A DNA stretch of 64,000 nt from Streptomyces sp. SLBN-118 (GTDB taxonomy: Bacteria; Actinomycetota; Actinomycetes; Streptomycetales; Streptomycetaceae). Position numbers and translations under genes: made by a program. This document shows positions 37,311 through 45,741 of this stretch, one piece after another (the stretch's first letter is position 1; each line of letters opens with the position of its first letter). The notes under the pieces were generated by a model. That model saw only the letters and a program-made list of their open reading frames with translations, searched no databases and had not been told where the DNA came from. The stretch spans positions 2,728,001 through 2,792,000 of the forward strand of contig NZ_VFNP01000002.1 in the NCBI RefSeq assembly GCF_006715635.1, given 5' to 3'.

Positions 37311-38458
37311 AGCGACAGCTCCGGCACCTCGAAGCGGCGGCCCTCCGCCGACGACTTCAGGCCGAGCTCGGCGAGCTGCGCGCCGCGCGCGCCCGCCAAC
37401 AGGTCCCAGTGGTACGGCTCGTCAAGCGCGACATGGCGAAGGAACAGCTCCCACTGCGCCTTGAAGCCGTTCTCGAACTCCCCGTTGTCCGGCACCTCCT
37501 GCCACTGGTCGCGGAAGGACTCCGTCGCGGGCAGATCCGGGTTCCAGACGGGCTTCGGAGTCGCGGATCGATGCTGCGCGCGGCAGCGGCGCAGGCCCGC
37601 GACGGCCGAACCGTGCGTGCCGTCGACCTGGAATTCGACGAGTTCGTCGCGCATCACCCGTACCGCCCACGAGGAGTTGATCTGAGCGACGGCACCGCCC
37701 TCCAGCTGGAAGATGCCGTACGCGGAGTCGTCGGCGGTCGCGTCGTACTGCTTGCCGCGTTCGTCCCAGCGCCGCGGAATGTGTGTGGCGGCATGCGCCG
37801 TCACGCCGGTGACCCTGCCGAACAGCTCGTGCAGTACGTACTCCCAGTGCGGGAACATGTCCACGACGATGCCGCCGCCGTCCTCGGCGCGGTAGTTCCA
37901 GCTCGGGCGCTGCGCCTCCTGCCAGTCGCCCTCGAAGACCCAGTAGCCGAACTCCCCGCGTACGGACAGGATCCGGCCGAAGAAGCCGCCGTCGACGAGG
38001 CGCTTCAGCTTCAGCAGGCCCGGCAGGAAGATCTTGTCCTGGACGACGCCGTGCTTGATGCCGGCGGCGTCCGCCAGACGGGCCAGTTCCAGCGCGCCCG
38101 CGAGATCGGTCGCGGTCGGCTTCTCGGTGTAGATGTGCTTGCCCGCGGCGACGGCCTGCCTGATCGCGGAGACGCGGGCGGAGGTGACCTGGGCGTCGAA
38201 ATAGATGTCGATGCTGTCGTCGGCGAGTACGGCGCCGAGGTCGGTGGCGACATGGGTGAGGCCGTGGCGTCCGGCGATCTCACGCAGCGCGTGCTCGCGG
38301 CGACCGACGAGGACGGGCTCGGGCCACAGGACGTCGCCGTCGCCGAGGTCGAGGCCGCCCTGCTCGCGGATCGCGAGGAGGGAGCGCACCAGGTGCTGGC
38401 GGTAGCCCATCCGCCCCGTGACGCCGTTCATGGCGATCCGTACGGTCCTGCGTGTCAC
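37307..38458 (-). CDS. Gfo/Idh/MocA-family sugar dehydrogenase
   Basis: 383 aa. The N-terminal Rossmann fold opens MNGVTGRMGYRQH, an odd GxxGxxG version, and contains HIYTEKPTATD with the catalytic Lys; the C-terminal alpha/beta domain includes WNYRAEDGGGIVVDMFPHWEY with the usual Gly-rich Asp-x-x-x-His active-site segment. Such enzymes oxidise sugars or inositols with NAD(P). It is first in the three-gene operon, starting at GTG 38458, and diverges from a LacI regulator. It could supply inositol dehydrogenase activity missing from the iol cluster, but its operon partners argue for another sugar. Confidence 0.88.
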   Translation of the reverse strand: MTRRTVRIAMNGVTGRMGYRQHLVRSLLAIREQGGLDLGDGDVLWPEPVLVGRREHALREIAGRHGLTHVATDLGAVLADDSIDIYFDAQVTSARVSAIRQAVAAGKHIYTEKPTATDLAGALELARLADAAGIKHGVVQDKIFLPGLLKLKRLVDGGFFGRILSVRGEFGYWVFEGDWQEAQRPSWNYRAEDGGGIVVDMFPHWEYVLHELFGRVTGVTAHAATHIPRRWDERGKQYDATADDSAYGIFQLEGGAVAQINSSWAVRVMRDELVEFQVDGTHGSAVAGLRRCRAQHRSATPKPVWNPDLPATESFRDQWQEVPDNGEFENGFKAQWELFLRHVALDEPYHWDLLAGARGAQLAELGLKSSAEGRRFEVPELSL

Positions 38459-38547
38459 GAAGTGGCCTCCCCGCGCCCTCGACGCCTGCCGTTTCCTTCG
38501 GCACCTCCGGTTCCCTCTACACGGTCGTACTCCCTCGACGCCCATGA

Positions 38548-38563
38548 CAGAAAGCGCTTTCTG
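38548..38563. promoter_or_regulatory. LacI-family operator palindrome
   Basis: CAGAAAGCGCTTTCTG is a perfect 16-bp palindrome with the central CG of LacI/GalR operators. It lies between the divergent sugar operon (start 38458) and lacI-type gene (start 38633). Confidence 0.85.
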
Positions 38564-38632
38564 GACGGTATGACGCTAGCCTGCCGACAGCGGCCCGGAC
38601 AAGGGCCCCGCCCCATCTCCCGCGGAGGAAAG

Positions 38633-39697
38633 ATGAGTGTCACGCTGGCGGATGTGGCAGCGCGCGCCCGGGTGTCCCCGGCCACCGTCTCCCGTGTACT
38701 CAACGGCAATTACCCGGTCGCGGCGTCAACGCGGGAACGGGTGCTGCGTGCGGTCGACGATCTCGACTACGTCCTGAACGGGCCCGCGAGCTCCCTCGCG
38801 GCAGCCACCTCGGATCTGGTCGGCATCCTCGTCAACGACATCGCCGACCCCTTCTTCGGGATCATGGCCGGAGCCGCCCAGACCGAGATCGGCGGGCAGG
38901 AGGGCTCGGGGCGCGCGGGAGGCGAGAAGCTGGCCGTCATCTGCAACACCGGCGGCTCCCCCGAGCGCGAACTCACCTATCTCACCCTCCTCCAGCGCCA
39001 GCGCGCCGCTGCGGTCGTCCTGACGGGCGGCGCCCTGGAGGACCCGGACCACGTCGCGGCGATGACGACGAAACTGGCCAAGCTCGTGGACACCGGCACG
39101 CGGATCGTGCTCTGCGGCCGTCCGCCGCTGCCGGGCAGCGAGGCGTACGTCGCCGCGCTCGCCTTCGACAACCGGGGCGGCGGGCGGCGGCTCACCGAGC
39201 ACCTGGTCGCGCTCGGACACCGCAGGATCGGCTATGTGGCGGGGCCGACCGAGCGCACGACGACCCGGCACCGACTGGAGGGCCACCGGGCGGCGCTGGC
39301 CGCGGCAGGCATCGACGGCGACCAGGACCGGCTCACGCTCCACGGCCCGTACGCCCGCCGCTCCGGATACGACGCGACCCTCGAACTGCTGTACCGCGAC
39401 CCCGGTTTGACGGCCGTCGTGGCCGCCAACGACACCGTTGCCCTGGGCGCCTGCGCGGCCCTGCGCGACCAGGGCCTGCGCATCCCCGAGGACATCTCGG
39501 TGGCGGGCTTCGACGACCTCCCCTTCTCGATCGACGCGGCACCGGCGCTGACGACGGTCCGGCTGCCGCTGTACGAGGCGGGCGAACGGGCGGGCCGCCT
39601 GGCCATGGGCAAGGAGACACCGCCGCCGGGCGGCATCGCGACGATCGGGGCGGAGCTGATGGCACGGGCGTCGACGGCGCCGCCCCGGAAGGGGTGA
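38633..39697 (+). CDS. LacI-family transcriptional regulator
   Basis: 354 aa. The HTH (TLADVAARARVSPATVSRVL, then NGNYPVAASTRERV) and hinge helix (LNGPASSLAAATS) are followed by a periplasmic-binding-protein-like sensor. GCGGAGGAA precedes ATG 38633. The pocket includes NDIADPFFGIM and VAANDTVALGACAAL. A perfect palindrome lies 70-85 bp upstream between it and the divergent sugar operon, so it most likely represses that operon and itself until the sugar or a derivative binds. Confidence 0.92.
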   Translation: MSVTLADVAARARVSPATVSRVLNGNYPVAASTRERVLRAVDDLDYVLNGPASSLAAATSDLVGILVNDIADPFFGIMAGAAQTEIGGQEGSGRAGGEKLAVICNTGGSPERELTYLTLLQRQRAAAVVLTGGALEDPDHVAAMTTKLAKLVDTGTRIVLCGRPPLPGSEAYVAALAFDNRGGGRRLTEHLVALGHRRIGYVAGPTERTTTRHRLEGHRAALAAAGIDGDQDRLTLHGPYARRSGYDATLELLYRDPGLTAVVAANDTVALGACAALRDQGLRIPEDISVAGFDDLPFSIDAAPALTTVRLPLYEAGERAGRLAMGKETPPPGGIATIGAELMARASTAPPRKG

Positions 39698-39745
39698 TGG
39701 CAGGCGGTTCGGCACGCCCTGACGTGACACTCGCGCGGGGCCCGG

Positions 39746-40153
39746 TCACCCCATCTTCAGTTCCGCCCAGACAGACTTGCCAATGCCGTGGCGTCGCGGG
39801 CAGCAGCCCCAGCGTTCCGCCAGAGCGACGACGAGGACGAGGCCACGGCCGCCTTCGTCGTCGACAGCGGCCGAACGAGGCTCCGGGCGGCGGTGGTTGG
39901 CGTCGGCGACCTCGACGCCCAGCATCCCGTCATAGCGAGCGAGCCGCACCCCGATGTGGCGACCGGCCGGAGTGCGGGCGTGCCGGATGGAGTTGGCGAC
40001 CAGTTCCGAGAGCAACAGCTCGGCGGTGTCGGCCACTTCATGCTCGACCTCCCACATGGCGAGCTGCTTCCGAAGCAGCGCCCGCGCACGCCCGGCACTG
40101 CGTGGGCTCCTCGGGAGTTGCCAGCCGACTTCGACGGTGTGGGTGGTCGGCAC
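39746..40153 (-). CDS. HATPase_c anti-sigma-type regulator (RsbW-like)
   Basis: 135 aa. It is a stand-alone ATPase domain of the GHKL type: AELLLSELVANSIRHA is the N box, GVEVADAN the G1 region and DDEGGRGLVLVVALAERWG the G2 box. Streptomyces has many such small RsbW-like proteins that bind anti-sigma antagonists or sigma factors. I chose GTG 40153 because GGAGG ends 5 nt before it; the ATG nine codons earlier has no such site. It diverges from the GntR gene, with GntR-type operators in the gap, so the two may be co-regulated. Confidence 0.85.
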   Translation of the reverse strand: MPTTHTVEVGWQLPRSPRSAGRARALLRKQLAMWEVEHEVADTAELLLSELVANSIRHARTPAGRHIGVRLARYDGMLGVEVADANHRRPEPRSAAVDDEGGRGLVLVVALAERWGCCPRRHGIGKSVWAELKMG

Positions 40154-40187
40154 GGGAGCCTCCGTATGGTCGCAACGCATGGAATGA

Positions 40188-40203
40188 ACATCTCTAGAGA
40201 TGT
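40188..40203. promoter_or_regulatory. GntR operator, site A
   Basis: ACATCTCTAGAGATGT is a perfect 16-bp palindrome, 35 bp upstream of the HATPase start. A further half-site, GATGTCTAG, overlaps its right edge. Confidence 0.8.
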
Positions 40204-40236
40204 CTAGTGAAGCGCGGAGCGCCTGCGGCAGTCAAG

Positions 40237-40252
40237 AGTTCTCTAGAGATGT
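40237..40252. promoter_or_regulatory. GntR operator, site B
   Basis: AGTTCTCTAGAGATGT repeats the right half and centre of site A exactly and differs only at its left end. Confidence 0.7.
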
Positions 40253-40310
40253 CCACGGCTGCTCGCGCATGCCAAAGGGGCGGCGAGTGATGGGCAGGAG
40301 GAGGCGCCTA

Positions 40311-40326
40311 GGATGTCTAGAGATGA
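40311..40326. promoter_or_regulatory. GntR operator, site C
   Basis: GGATGTCTAGAGATGA has the same TCTAGAGATG core. It lies 4 nt before the ribosome site of the GntR gene, where binding would block its own expression. Confidence 0.65.
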
Positions 40327-40342
40327 TCAGGGAGGACTGTCC

Positions 40343-41101
40343 ATGGGTAGCCAGGGCGCCGGCCGACAGCCCAAATATCAGCGCATCGCCGCCGAGCTTA
40401 AGGCCGCGATCGAGGCGGGCGAGTACGGTCCCGGTGATCGGCTGCCCGGCGAGAACGACCTGATGGGCACCTACGAGGTCGCCCGCATGACGGCCAGGCA
40501 GGCACTCGGCGTACTCCAGTCGGAGGGGCTGGCCGAGGCGCGCAAGGGGGCCGGGGTCTTCGTGCGGGAGTTCAGGCCGATCCGACGCTGTGGCGTCCAG
40601 CGGCTCTCACCTGCGCTGTGGGGCGAAGGCCGGTCAGTCTGGGCAGCCGACACTGAAGGCCGGGATCTGGCAGTCGATCTGATCTCGGTGACCGAGGAGG
40701 ACGCGCCGGAGGCAATAGCGCGCATTCTGGGCCTCGCCGAGGGCGCGCAGGCGTGCGTACGGCGCCGACGGTTCGTACTCGACGGCAGGCCGGTCCTGCT
40801 GGCCACCTCCTACCTGGACGCCGAGCTCGTGGCGGGCACTGCGATCACCCGTACGGACACGGGGCCCGGAGGCATCTACGCCCGGCTCGACGAGATCGGC
40901 TCCAAGCCGGTCCGATTCCGTGAGGAAGTCCGATCCCGCATGCCCACCGCAGAGGAATCAGACGGGCTCGGCCTGACAGCGGGTAAACCGGTCGTCCTCA
41001 TCTGCCGCACGGCCTACGCGCAGGAAGGCCGCGCGGTCGAGGTGAACGACATGGTCCTGGACGCCTCCGCCTACATCCTCGAGTACGACTTCGACGCCTG
41101 A
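40343..41101 (+). CDS. GntR-family (HutC-type) transcriptional regulator
   Basis: 252 aa from ATG 40343 (GGGAGGA upstream). N-terminal winged HTH: YQRIAAELKAAIEAGEYGPGDRLP followed by TYEVARMTARQALGVLQSEGL. The C-terminal UTRA effector domain spans about residues 90-250. Three TCTAGAGAT-centred sites lie in the 190-bp gap shared with the divergent HATPase gene, so autoregulation and control of that gene are likely. The convergent neighbour, 28 nt away, is the TerD fusion. Ligand unknown. Confidence 0.9.
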   Translation: MGSQGAGRQPKYQRIAAELKAAIEAGEYGPGDRLPGENDLMGTYEVARMTARQALGVLQSEGLAEARKGAGVFVREFRPIRRCGVQRLSPALWGEGRSVWAADTEGRDLAVDLISVTEEDAPEAIARILGLAEGAQACVRRRRFVLDGRPVLLATSYLDAELVAGTAITRTDTGPGGIYARLDEIGSKPVRFREEVRSRMPTAEESDGLGLTAGKPVVLICRTAYAQEGRAVEVNDMVLDASAYILEYDFDA

Positions 41102-41129
41102 GGCGTCCTACCACTCCCGCAACCCGGGA

Positions 41130-43184
41130 TCAGCCGACGGAAGCCCGGTCGGTGGCTTGTGATCGGCTCCCTGAGCGTCGTTCCAACGGCGTCAGCTGAG
41201 CGACGACGCTCGCGTAGAACCGGTCCACAGACTCGTCGACGCTGCGGATGAATCCGGATTCGGCGCTGCCGCGAGTGGCGCCCATGCCCTTGAACAATGA
41301 CAGCCGGAAGCCGGTTATCCGAGCGCCGTCCTTGGGCAGTATGTCGGCCGGTTCAGGACGCAGCCGTTCCAGAGTGCCGCGCGGACCGCTGCCGCCCTCG
41401 ACGAGGGTCTCGACATGGAGGTCCGCCGGTGCCTCGGCGAGTAGTCGGAGCAGGCGCTTGGCCGAGGTCAGGGGATAACTCCCTTCCGGAGCCTGGATTT
41501 CGATGGAGGTGCGAAGTCTGGCTGTCCGCAGGTCGGCCGTGATCCCGAGGACCCCCGGCGTTCCGTCGATGCGCAGCTCAGCGGCCAGGCGGCCTTCGTC
41601 GCAGAGGCGATCGGCGAGTACGGCACGCCGGGACTGCGGGTCAGTGCCGCGCTTGGCTCGCTGTACCGGCAGGGCTTTCTGGCCGAGCTCGCCGCCCAGG
41701 CGCAGGCAGACCTGGCGGATGAGCCGTTCCCAGCTCTCGACGACCTCCACGGCACGCGGGTCGCCCTGGCAGAGAGTTTCCGTGTCGATGCCGTTGCGTA
41801 CCGGCACCCAGGCCGGTCCCATGTTCTGAAATCCGTGGCAGCCGGAGTTCTCGTGCTGGAGATAGTGCAGCAATTCCTGCAGGAGCCAAGCGTGGGCGGC
41901 ATTGCCGACACCCTCGTGACGGATCAGCATCTGCGCCTGGTGGGCCACCTCGGCCCAGGACAAGTGCCACAGGACGACTTTGTTTCTGCGGCGCCCGTCG
42001 GTCTTGACGTCCACCAGCGGACTGCCTTCCAGAGCAACGTCGTTGGACAGCGTGATGACAGCCTCGTAGCCGCGACGGGCGGCGATGTCCATGTAGCTCT
42101 GGACCTGCTCCGGCTTGAGCGGGTTTCCATTGGTCTTCGTCTCGACCAGAGCTGTCCACAGCTTGCCCGCGCGCTCCACACGGATCACGCCGTCCGGACG
42201 CTTGGGGGTATCGCCGTGCGGGAGCGTGACCTCGGTGAAGGTCTGCATCCTTCCGGCCGGTGCGCCGAAGGCGGCGGTGAGCCTTCGCCCCAACTCGGGC
42301 ACTTCGGCCATCACCGAGAGGAGAACGGAAGTGGCCCGCAGCTCGCGCTCCTTGTCGCTCTTGAGCGAGGGCGCCGGGAAGAGCCGGGCAGGCCGCCACG
42401 CGTCGTTCTCGGCGAGGGACTTCTTGACCGCCTTGGGCAGTGTGACCTTCTTTTTCGCGGTACGAGGGCCACGCGCGCGTTTTGTCGTGGGCTCCACGCC
42501 GAAGGGCTGCGCCTCGCATGCGGCCTGGGCGGGGATCGCCGCCACCGGAAGGTCGGCTGGTGGCCGCATCTCATCGGCCTTCGGTACGTGCTCCACCGCG
42601 GCCGCCGCTACGGCGTCGTCTGCGCTCTCGTCATCACTCTCCTCATCGATGTCGATACCAAAGTCCGTGGCAAGACCCGCCAGACCGGTCTCGTAGCCCT
42701 GACCGACGGCCCGGAACTTCCACTCCTCGCCCCGCCGGTAGAGCTCACCGAAGATGAATGCGCTCTCGACGCCAGCATCGGTGATGGAGAATCCGAGCAG
42801 AGCCTGACCGCTGCCATCAGCGAGCACTACCCGCAGGTCGTCGAGTTCACCGAAGCAGGAACCGCCGTACTGACTGGCCGCCACGACAATGCGTTCAACG
42901 TCCTCGGGCACGGCAGTCAGATCGAGGCTGATGCGGTCCTCGCTGCCGCTGTCGGTCGGCGTCTTGCCCAGCAGTTGCACGCTGCCGTCGGCCGCGGCCG
43001 GGTTGTTGTAGAAGAAGAAGTCGGCGTCGCTGCGCACCTTGCCATTGCCGTCCAACATCAGTACCGAGACATCGGCGTCGCCGTCCCCCGCTGCGCTGCT
43101 CCAACGCAGGCTCACGACCACCGATCCTGTGTCATCGCTCAGGGCTGCCAGGCCGACGTTGGATCCCTTGGCCATTTCGCGCAT
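41130..43184 (-). CDS. TerD-domain protein fused to PD-(D/E)XK nuclease-like domain
   Basis: 684 aa. Residues 1-180 are a TerD domain: DADVSVLMLDGNGKVRSDAD with the calcium-binding Asp residues, and FIFGELYRRGEEWKFRAVGQ. Residues 180-255 are an acidic then Lys-rich linker. Residues about 285-420 look like a PD-(D/E)XK nuclease: Asp331 in RPDGVIRVE, Glu348-x-Lys350 in ALVETKTNG, and Q-V-Q-S-Y after it. The last 260 residues are of unknown function. TerD proteins belong to tellurite/stress and DNA-damage-linked systems; fusions to restriction-type nucleases have been noted by comparative genomics but not, as far as I know, studied. ATG 43184 follows GGGGGACTGC. It converges on a GntR gene. Confidence 0.82.
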   Translation of the reverse strand: MREMAKGSNVGLAALSDDTGSVVVSLRWSSAAGDGDADVSVLMLDGNGKVRSDADFFFYNNPAAADGSVQLLGKTPTDSGSEDRISLDLTAVPEDVERIVVAASQYGGSCFGELDDLRVVLADGSGQALLGFSITDAGVESAFIFGELYRRGEEWKFRAVGQGYETGLAGLATDFGIDIDEESDDESADDAVAAAAVEHVPKADEMRPPADLPVAAIPAQAACEAQPFGVEPTTKRARGPRTAKKKVTLPKAVKKSLAENDAWRPARLFPAPSLKSDKERELRATSVLLSVMAEVPELGRRLTAAFGAPAGRMQTFTEVTLPHGDTPKRPDGVIRVERAGKLWTALVETKTNGNPLKPEQVQSYMDIAARRGYEAVITLSNDVALEGSPLVDVKTDGRRRNKVVLWHLSWAEVAHQAQMLIRHEGVGNAAHAWLLQELLHYLQHENSGCHGFQNMGPAWVPVRNGIDTETLCQGDPRAVEVVESWERLIRQVCLRLGGELGQKALPVQRAKRGTDPQSRRAVLADRLCDEGRLAAELRIDGTPGVLGITADLRTARLRTSIEIQAPEGSYPLTSAKRLLRLLAEAPADLHVETLVEGGSGPRGTLERLRPEPADILPKDGARITGFRLSLFKGMGATRGSAESGFIRSVDESVDRFYASVVAQLTPLERRSGSRSQATDRASVG

Positions 43185-43464
43185 GCAGTCCCCCAGACGT
43201 ACAGCCGCCTCAGGGCAGGCCCGAGCAGCGGCAACGTGTCGATCTGTGACGTAGCTCGCACTCGGCGCTACGAAAAGTACCGTAGCGCTCACAACCGGTG
43301 CGCGAGGAGGTGATGTGAAGAATCAACCATCGTCGTGCTTCCGGAGGTGGAGCTCCATCCGTCAGCCAGGCCCGCCCTCTTGCCGGGGCCCGGGCCGCGT
43401 CGTAGCGTTGACTCAGTCAAAGGTACGGTCAGAGATCGGCCGAGTAACCGGCCCGGAGCAGCCC

Positions 43465-44400
43465 ATGGCCATCCAGGAAATCCGCGCCTTCAACCGCTTT
43501 TACACCAACCTCATCGGCGCGCTCGACTACAGCAAGCACCTCTACACCCCGTACACCCTCACCGAGTCCCGCGTCCTGTACGAGATCGCTCACAGCCCCC
43601 GTACGGACGCCGCCGATCTGCGGGCCGAACTCTCCCTCGACGCCGGATACTTGAGCAGGCTGCTCGCCAAGTTCGAGCGGGACGGGCTGGTCGGGCGGGC
43701 GCCGTCCGAGGTGGATTCGCGGCGGCAGCGGATCACGCTCACCGAGCGGGGGCGCGAGGCCGCCGCGCTGCTCGACGAGCGGTCGCGGGAAGCCGTGGGG
43801 GCGCTGCTGGCCAATGTGGCCGCCGACGAGCGGCCGCGGCTCGTCGGGGCGATGCGGACCGTGCGCGACATCCTCGGGCGGGGGCGGCCGGCCCACCGTG
43901 AGGGTCCCGTGCTGCGGGAGCCCGGACCCGGGGATCTGGGGTGGATCGTTCAGCGTCATGGTGCGCTGTACGCCGCCGAGTACGGCTGGAACGCCGACTT
44001 CGAGGGGCTCGTCGCCCGGATCGTCGCGGACTTCGCCCAGGACCACGATCCGCATCTTGAGCGGGTGTGGATCGCAGAGCTGGACGGGCGGCCGGTGGGG
44101 TCGGTCATGTGCGTACGGGACGACGCCCCGGCGACCGCGCGGCTGCGGCTGCTGCTCGTCGAGCCGGATGCCCGCGGGCATGGGCTCGGCGACCTGCTGG
44201 TGCGTACCGTCGTGGATTTCGCTCGCGATGTGGGGTATCGAGATCTGGTGCTGTGGACCAATGACGTACTGGCCGGTGCCCGCCGGATCTATCAGCGGGC
44301 CGGGTTCACCCTCGTCGCCGAGAAGCCGCACCGTTCGTACGGAGCCGATCTGGTCGGCCAGGACTGGCGGCTGCCCCTGCTGGAAGGAAGCATCTCGTGA
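43465..44400 (+). CDS. MarR-GNAT fusion: HTH regulator with acetyltransferase domain
   Basis: 311 aa from ATG 43465. Residues 1-145 form a MarR winged HTH (LTESRVLYEIA, LSLDAGYLSRLLAKFERDGL, DSRRQRITLTERG). Residues 155-311 are a GNAT domain with the acetyl-CoA motif VEPDARGHGLGDLLVR and a C-terminal YQRAGFTLVAEKPH. This is a known but little-studied architecture. Its stop overlaps the start of the next gene by 4 nt, so the two are co-translated. The acetylated substrate may be the effector or a metabolite of the neighbouring isomerase. Confidence 0.9.
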   Translation: MAIQEIRAFNRFYTNLIGALDYSKHLYTPYTLTESRVLYEIAHSPRTDAADLRAELSLDAGYLSRLLAKFERDGLVGRAPSEVDSRRQRITLTERGREAAALLDERSREAVGALLANVAADERPRLVGAMRTVRDILGRGRPAHREGPVLREPGPGDLGWIVQRHGALYAAEYGWNADFEGLVARIVADFAQDHDPHLERVWIAELDGRPVGSVMCVRDDAPATARLRLLLVEPDARGHGLGDLLVRTVVDFARDVGYRDLVLWTNDVLAGARRIYQRAGFTLVAEKPHRSYGADLVGQDWRLPLLEGSIS

Positions 44401-45185
44401 AGTTCGCCTTCTCCACCCTCGGTGTGCCGGGCATGCCGGTCCCCGACGTGGTCGCGCTCGCCGTGGAGACCGGTTATCAGGGGGTCGAGTTGCGCGCGCA
44501 TCCCGAGGAGCCGGTGCATCCGGGGATCAGCATGCCGGAGCGGGCCGCCGTGGTCGCCGAGTTCGAGCGGGCGGGCGTGGACCTTCTCACGGTGTGCGGG
44601 TACACGGGTGTCGCGGCCGCCGGTGACGACGCTCCGGTGTACAAGGAGCTCGACGAACTGATGTGGCTGGCCAAGGACTTGGGCGCCCCGTATGTACGCG
44701 TCTTTGCCGGTGCCGGCGACCAGGACACGGACGAGGCGGAGGCCACCGCCGCCCGCCGGCTCGGGACCGCCGCGGAGACCGCGGCCGAACTCGGCGTACG
44801 GATCCTGCTGGAGACCCACGACTCCCACCGCACCGGCGCCGGTGTCTCGCGCATCCTGGGCACGGTCGGCCACAAGCACGTCGGCGCGATCTGGGACGTG
44901 GTGCATCCCTGGCTCGACGGCGAGACCCCCGCCGCAGCGCATGCCGCGCTGGCTCCCTTCCTCGGCTACGTCCAGGTCAAGGACGTCGCGTCGGCCGACG
45001 ACCTCGCGCCATTGCCGCTCGGCGCGGGCGTACTGCCGCTCGCCGAGTGTCTGGCCACGCTCACCGAGGAGACGTGGCTGTGCTGGGAGTACGAGAAGCG
45101 CTGGCATCCGGAAGCAGCCGATCTGCCGGGACTGCTGGTGCCGGGACGGGAGCACCTGGAGCGCCTGCTCGCGACAGTGAGGTGA
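44397..45185 (+). CDS. Sugar phosphate isomerase/epimerase (TIM barrel)
   Basis: 262 aa xylose-isomerase-like barrel with the metal motifs RILLETHDSHRT, GAIWDVVHPWLDG and CWEYEKRWHPEA. The GTG start (44397) lies within the stop of the MarR-GNAT gene. Its 3' end overlaps the convergent EamA remnant. Related barrels act on hexuloses, inosose and hydroxypyruvate; the substrate here is open. It is the third barrel of this fold in the window, after iolE and the gene at 35338. Confidence 0.88.
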   Translation: MKFAFSTLGVPGMPVPDVVALAVETGYQGVELRAHPEEPVHPGISMPERAAVVAEFERAGVDLLTVCGYTGVAAAGDDAPVYKELDELMWLAKDLGAPYVRVFAGAGDQDTDEAEATAARRLGTAAETAAELGVRILLETHDSHRTGAGVSRILGTVGHKHVGAIWDVVHPWLDGETPAAAHAALAPFLGYVQVKDVASADDLAPLPLGAGVLPLAECLATLTEETWLCWEYEKRWHPEAADLPGLLVPGREHLERLLATVR

Positions 45186-45741
45186 GCGCGACGCCGCCGA
45201 CCAGCAGCACCGCCGCGCCCCAGCGCAGCGGGCTCACCGACTCGCCGAGCAGCAGCGCCGCGGACGACATGCCGAAGACCGGGACGAGGAGCGAGAAGGG
45301 GGCGACCGCGGACGCGGGATAGCGGCGCAGCAGAAAACCCCAGGCGCCGAAGCCGAATACCGTCGCGCCCCAGGCGACGTAGACGATCGTGCAGGCACCG
45401 CTCCAGTCCAGGGAGCGCAGCGCGTCCGCATCGGCCCTGGGGCCTTCGAGGAGCAGGGAGAGCGCGAACAGCGGCAGCACGGGGACGGTGGAGACCCAGA
45501 TCATGAAGTTCAGGGCGTCCGGCGGGGACGCCTTGCGGGTCAGCACATTGGACACGCCCCAGCAGGCCGCGGCCGCGATGAGGAGCAGGAAGGCGAGGAC
45601 GGGACCCGAGGTTCCCTCGTCGACCGCCGCGAGAGCGATGCCGCACAGAGCGATGGCCATCCCCAGAATCCGTACCCTGCCAGGACGTTCGTGGAGGACG
45701 ACGGCCGCGAACAGAGCCGTGAAGACCGCCTGGATCTGCAC
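45061..45741 (-). pseudogene. EamA/DMT transporter, 5' half deleted
   Basis: The remaining 227 codons begin in mid-protein at VQIQAVFTALFAAVVLHERPG, a stretch that normally lies about 80-100 residues into these ten-helix metabolite exporters, and continue through GVSNVLTRKA to the end of the second EamA repeat. No start codon or signal for translation is left. The break falls exactly where a divergent LysR gene begins in mid-codon, so a deletion removed the 5' ends of both genes. The 3' end overlaps the isomerase gene by about 125 nt. Confidence 0.82.
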
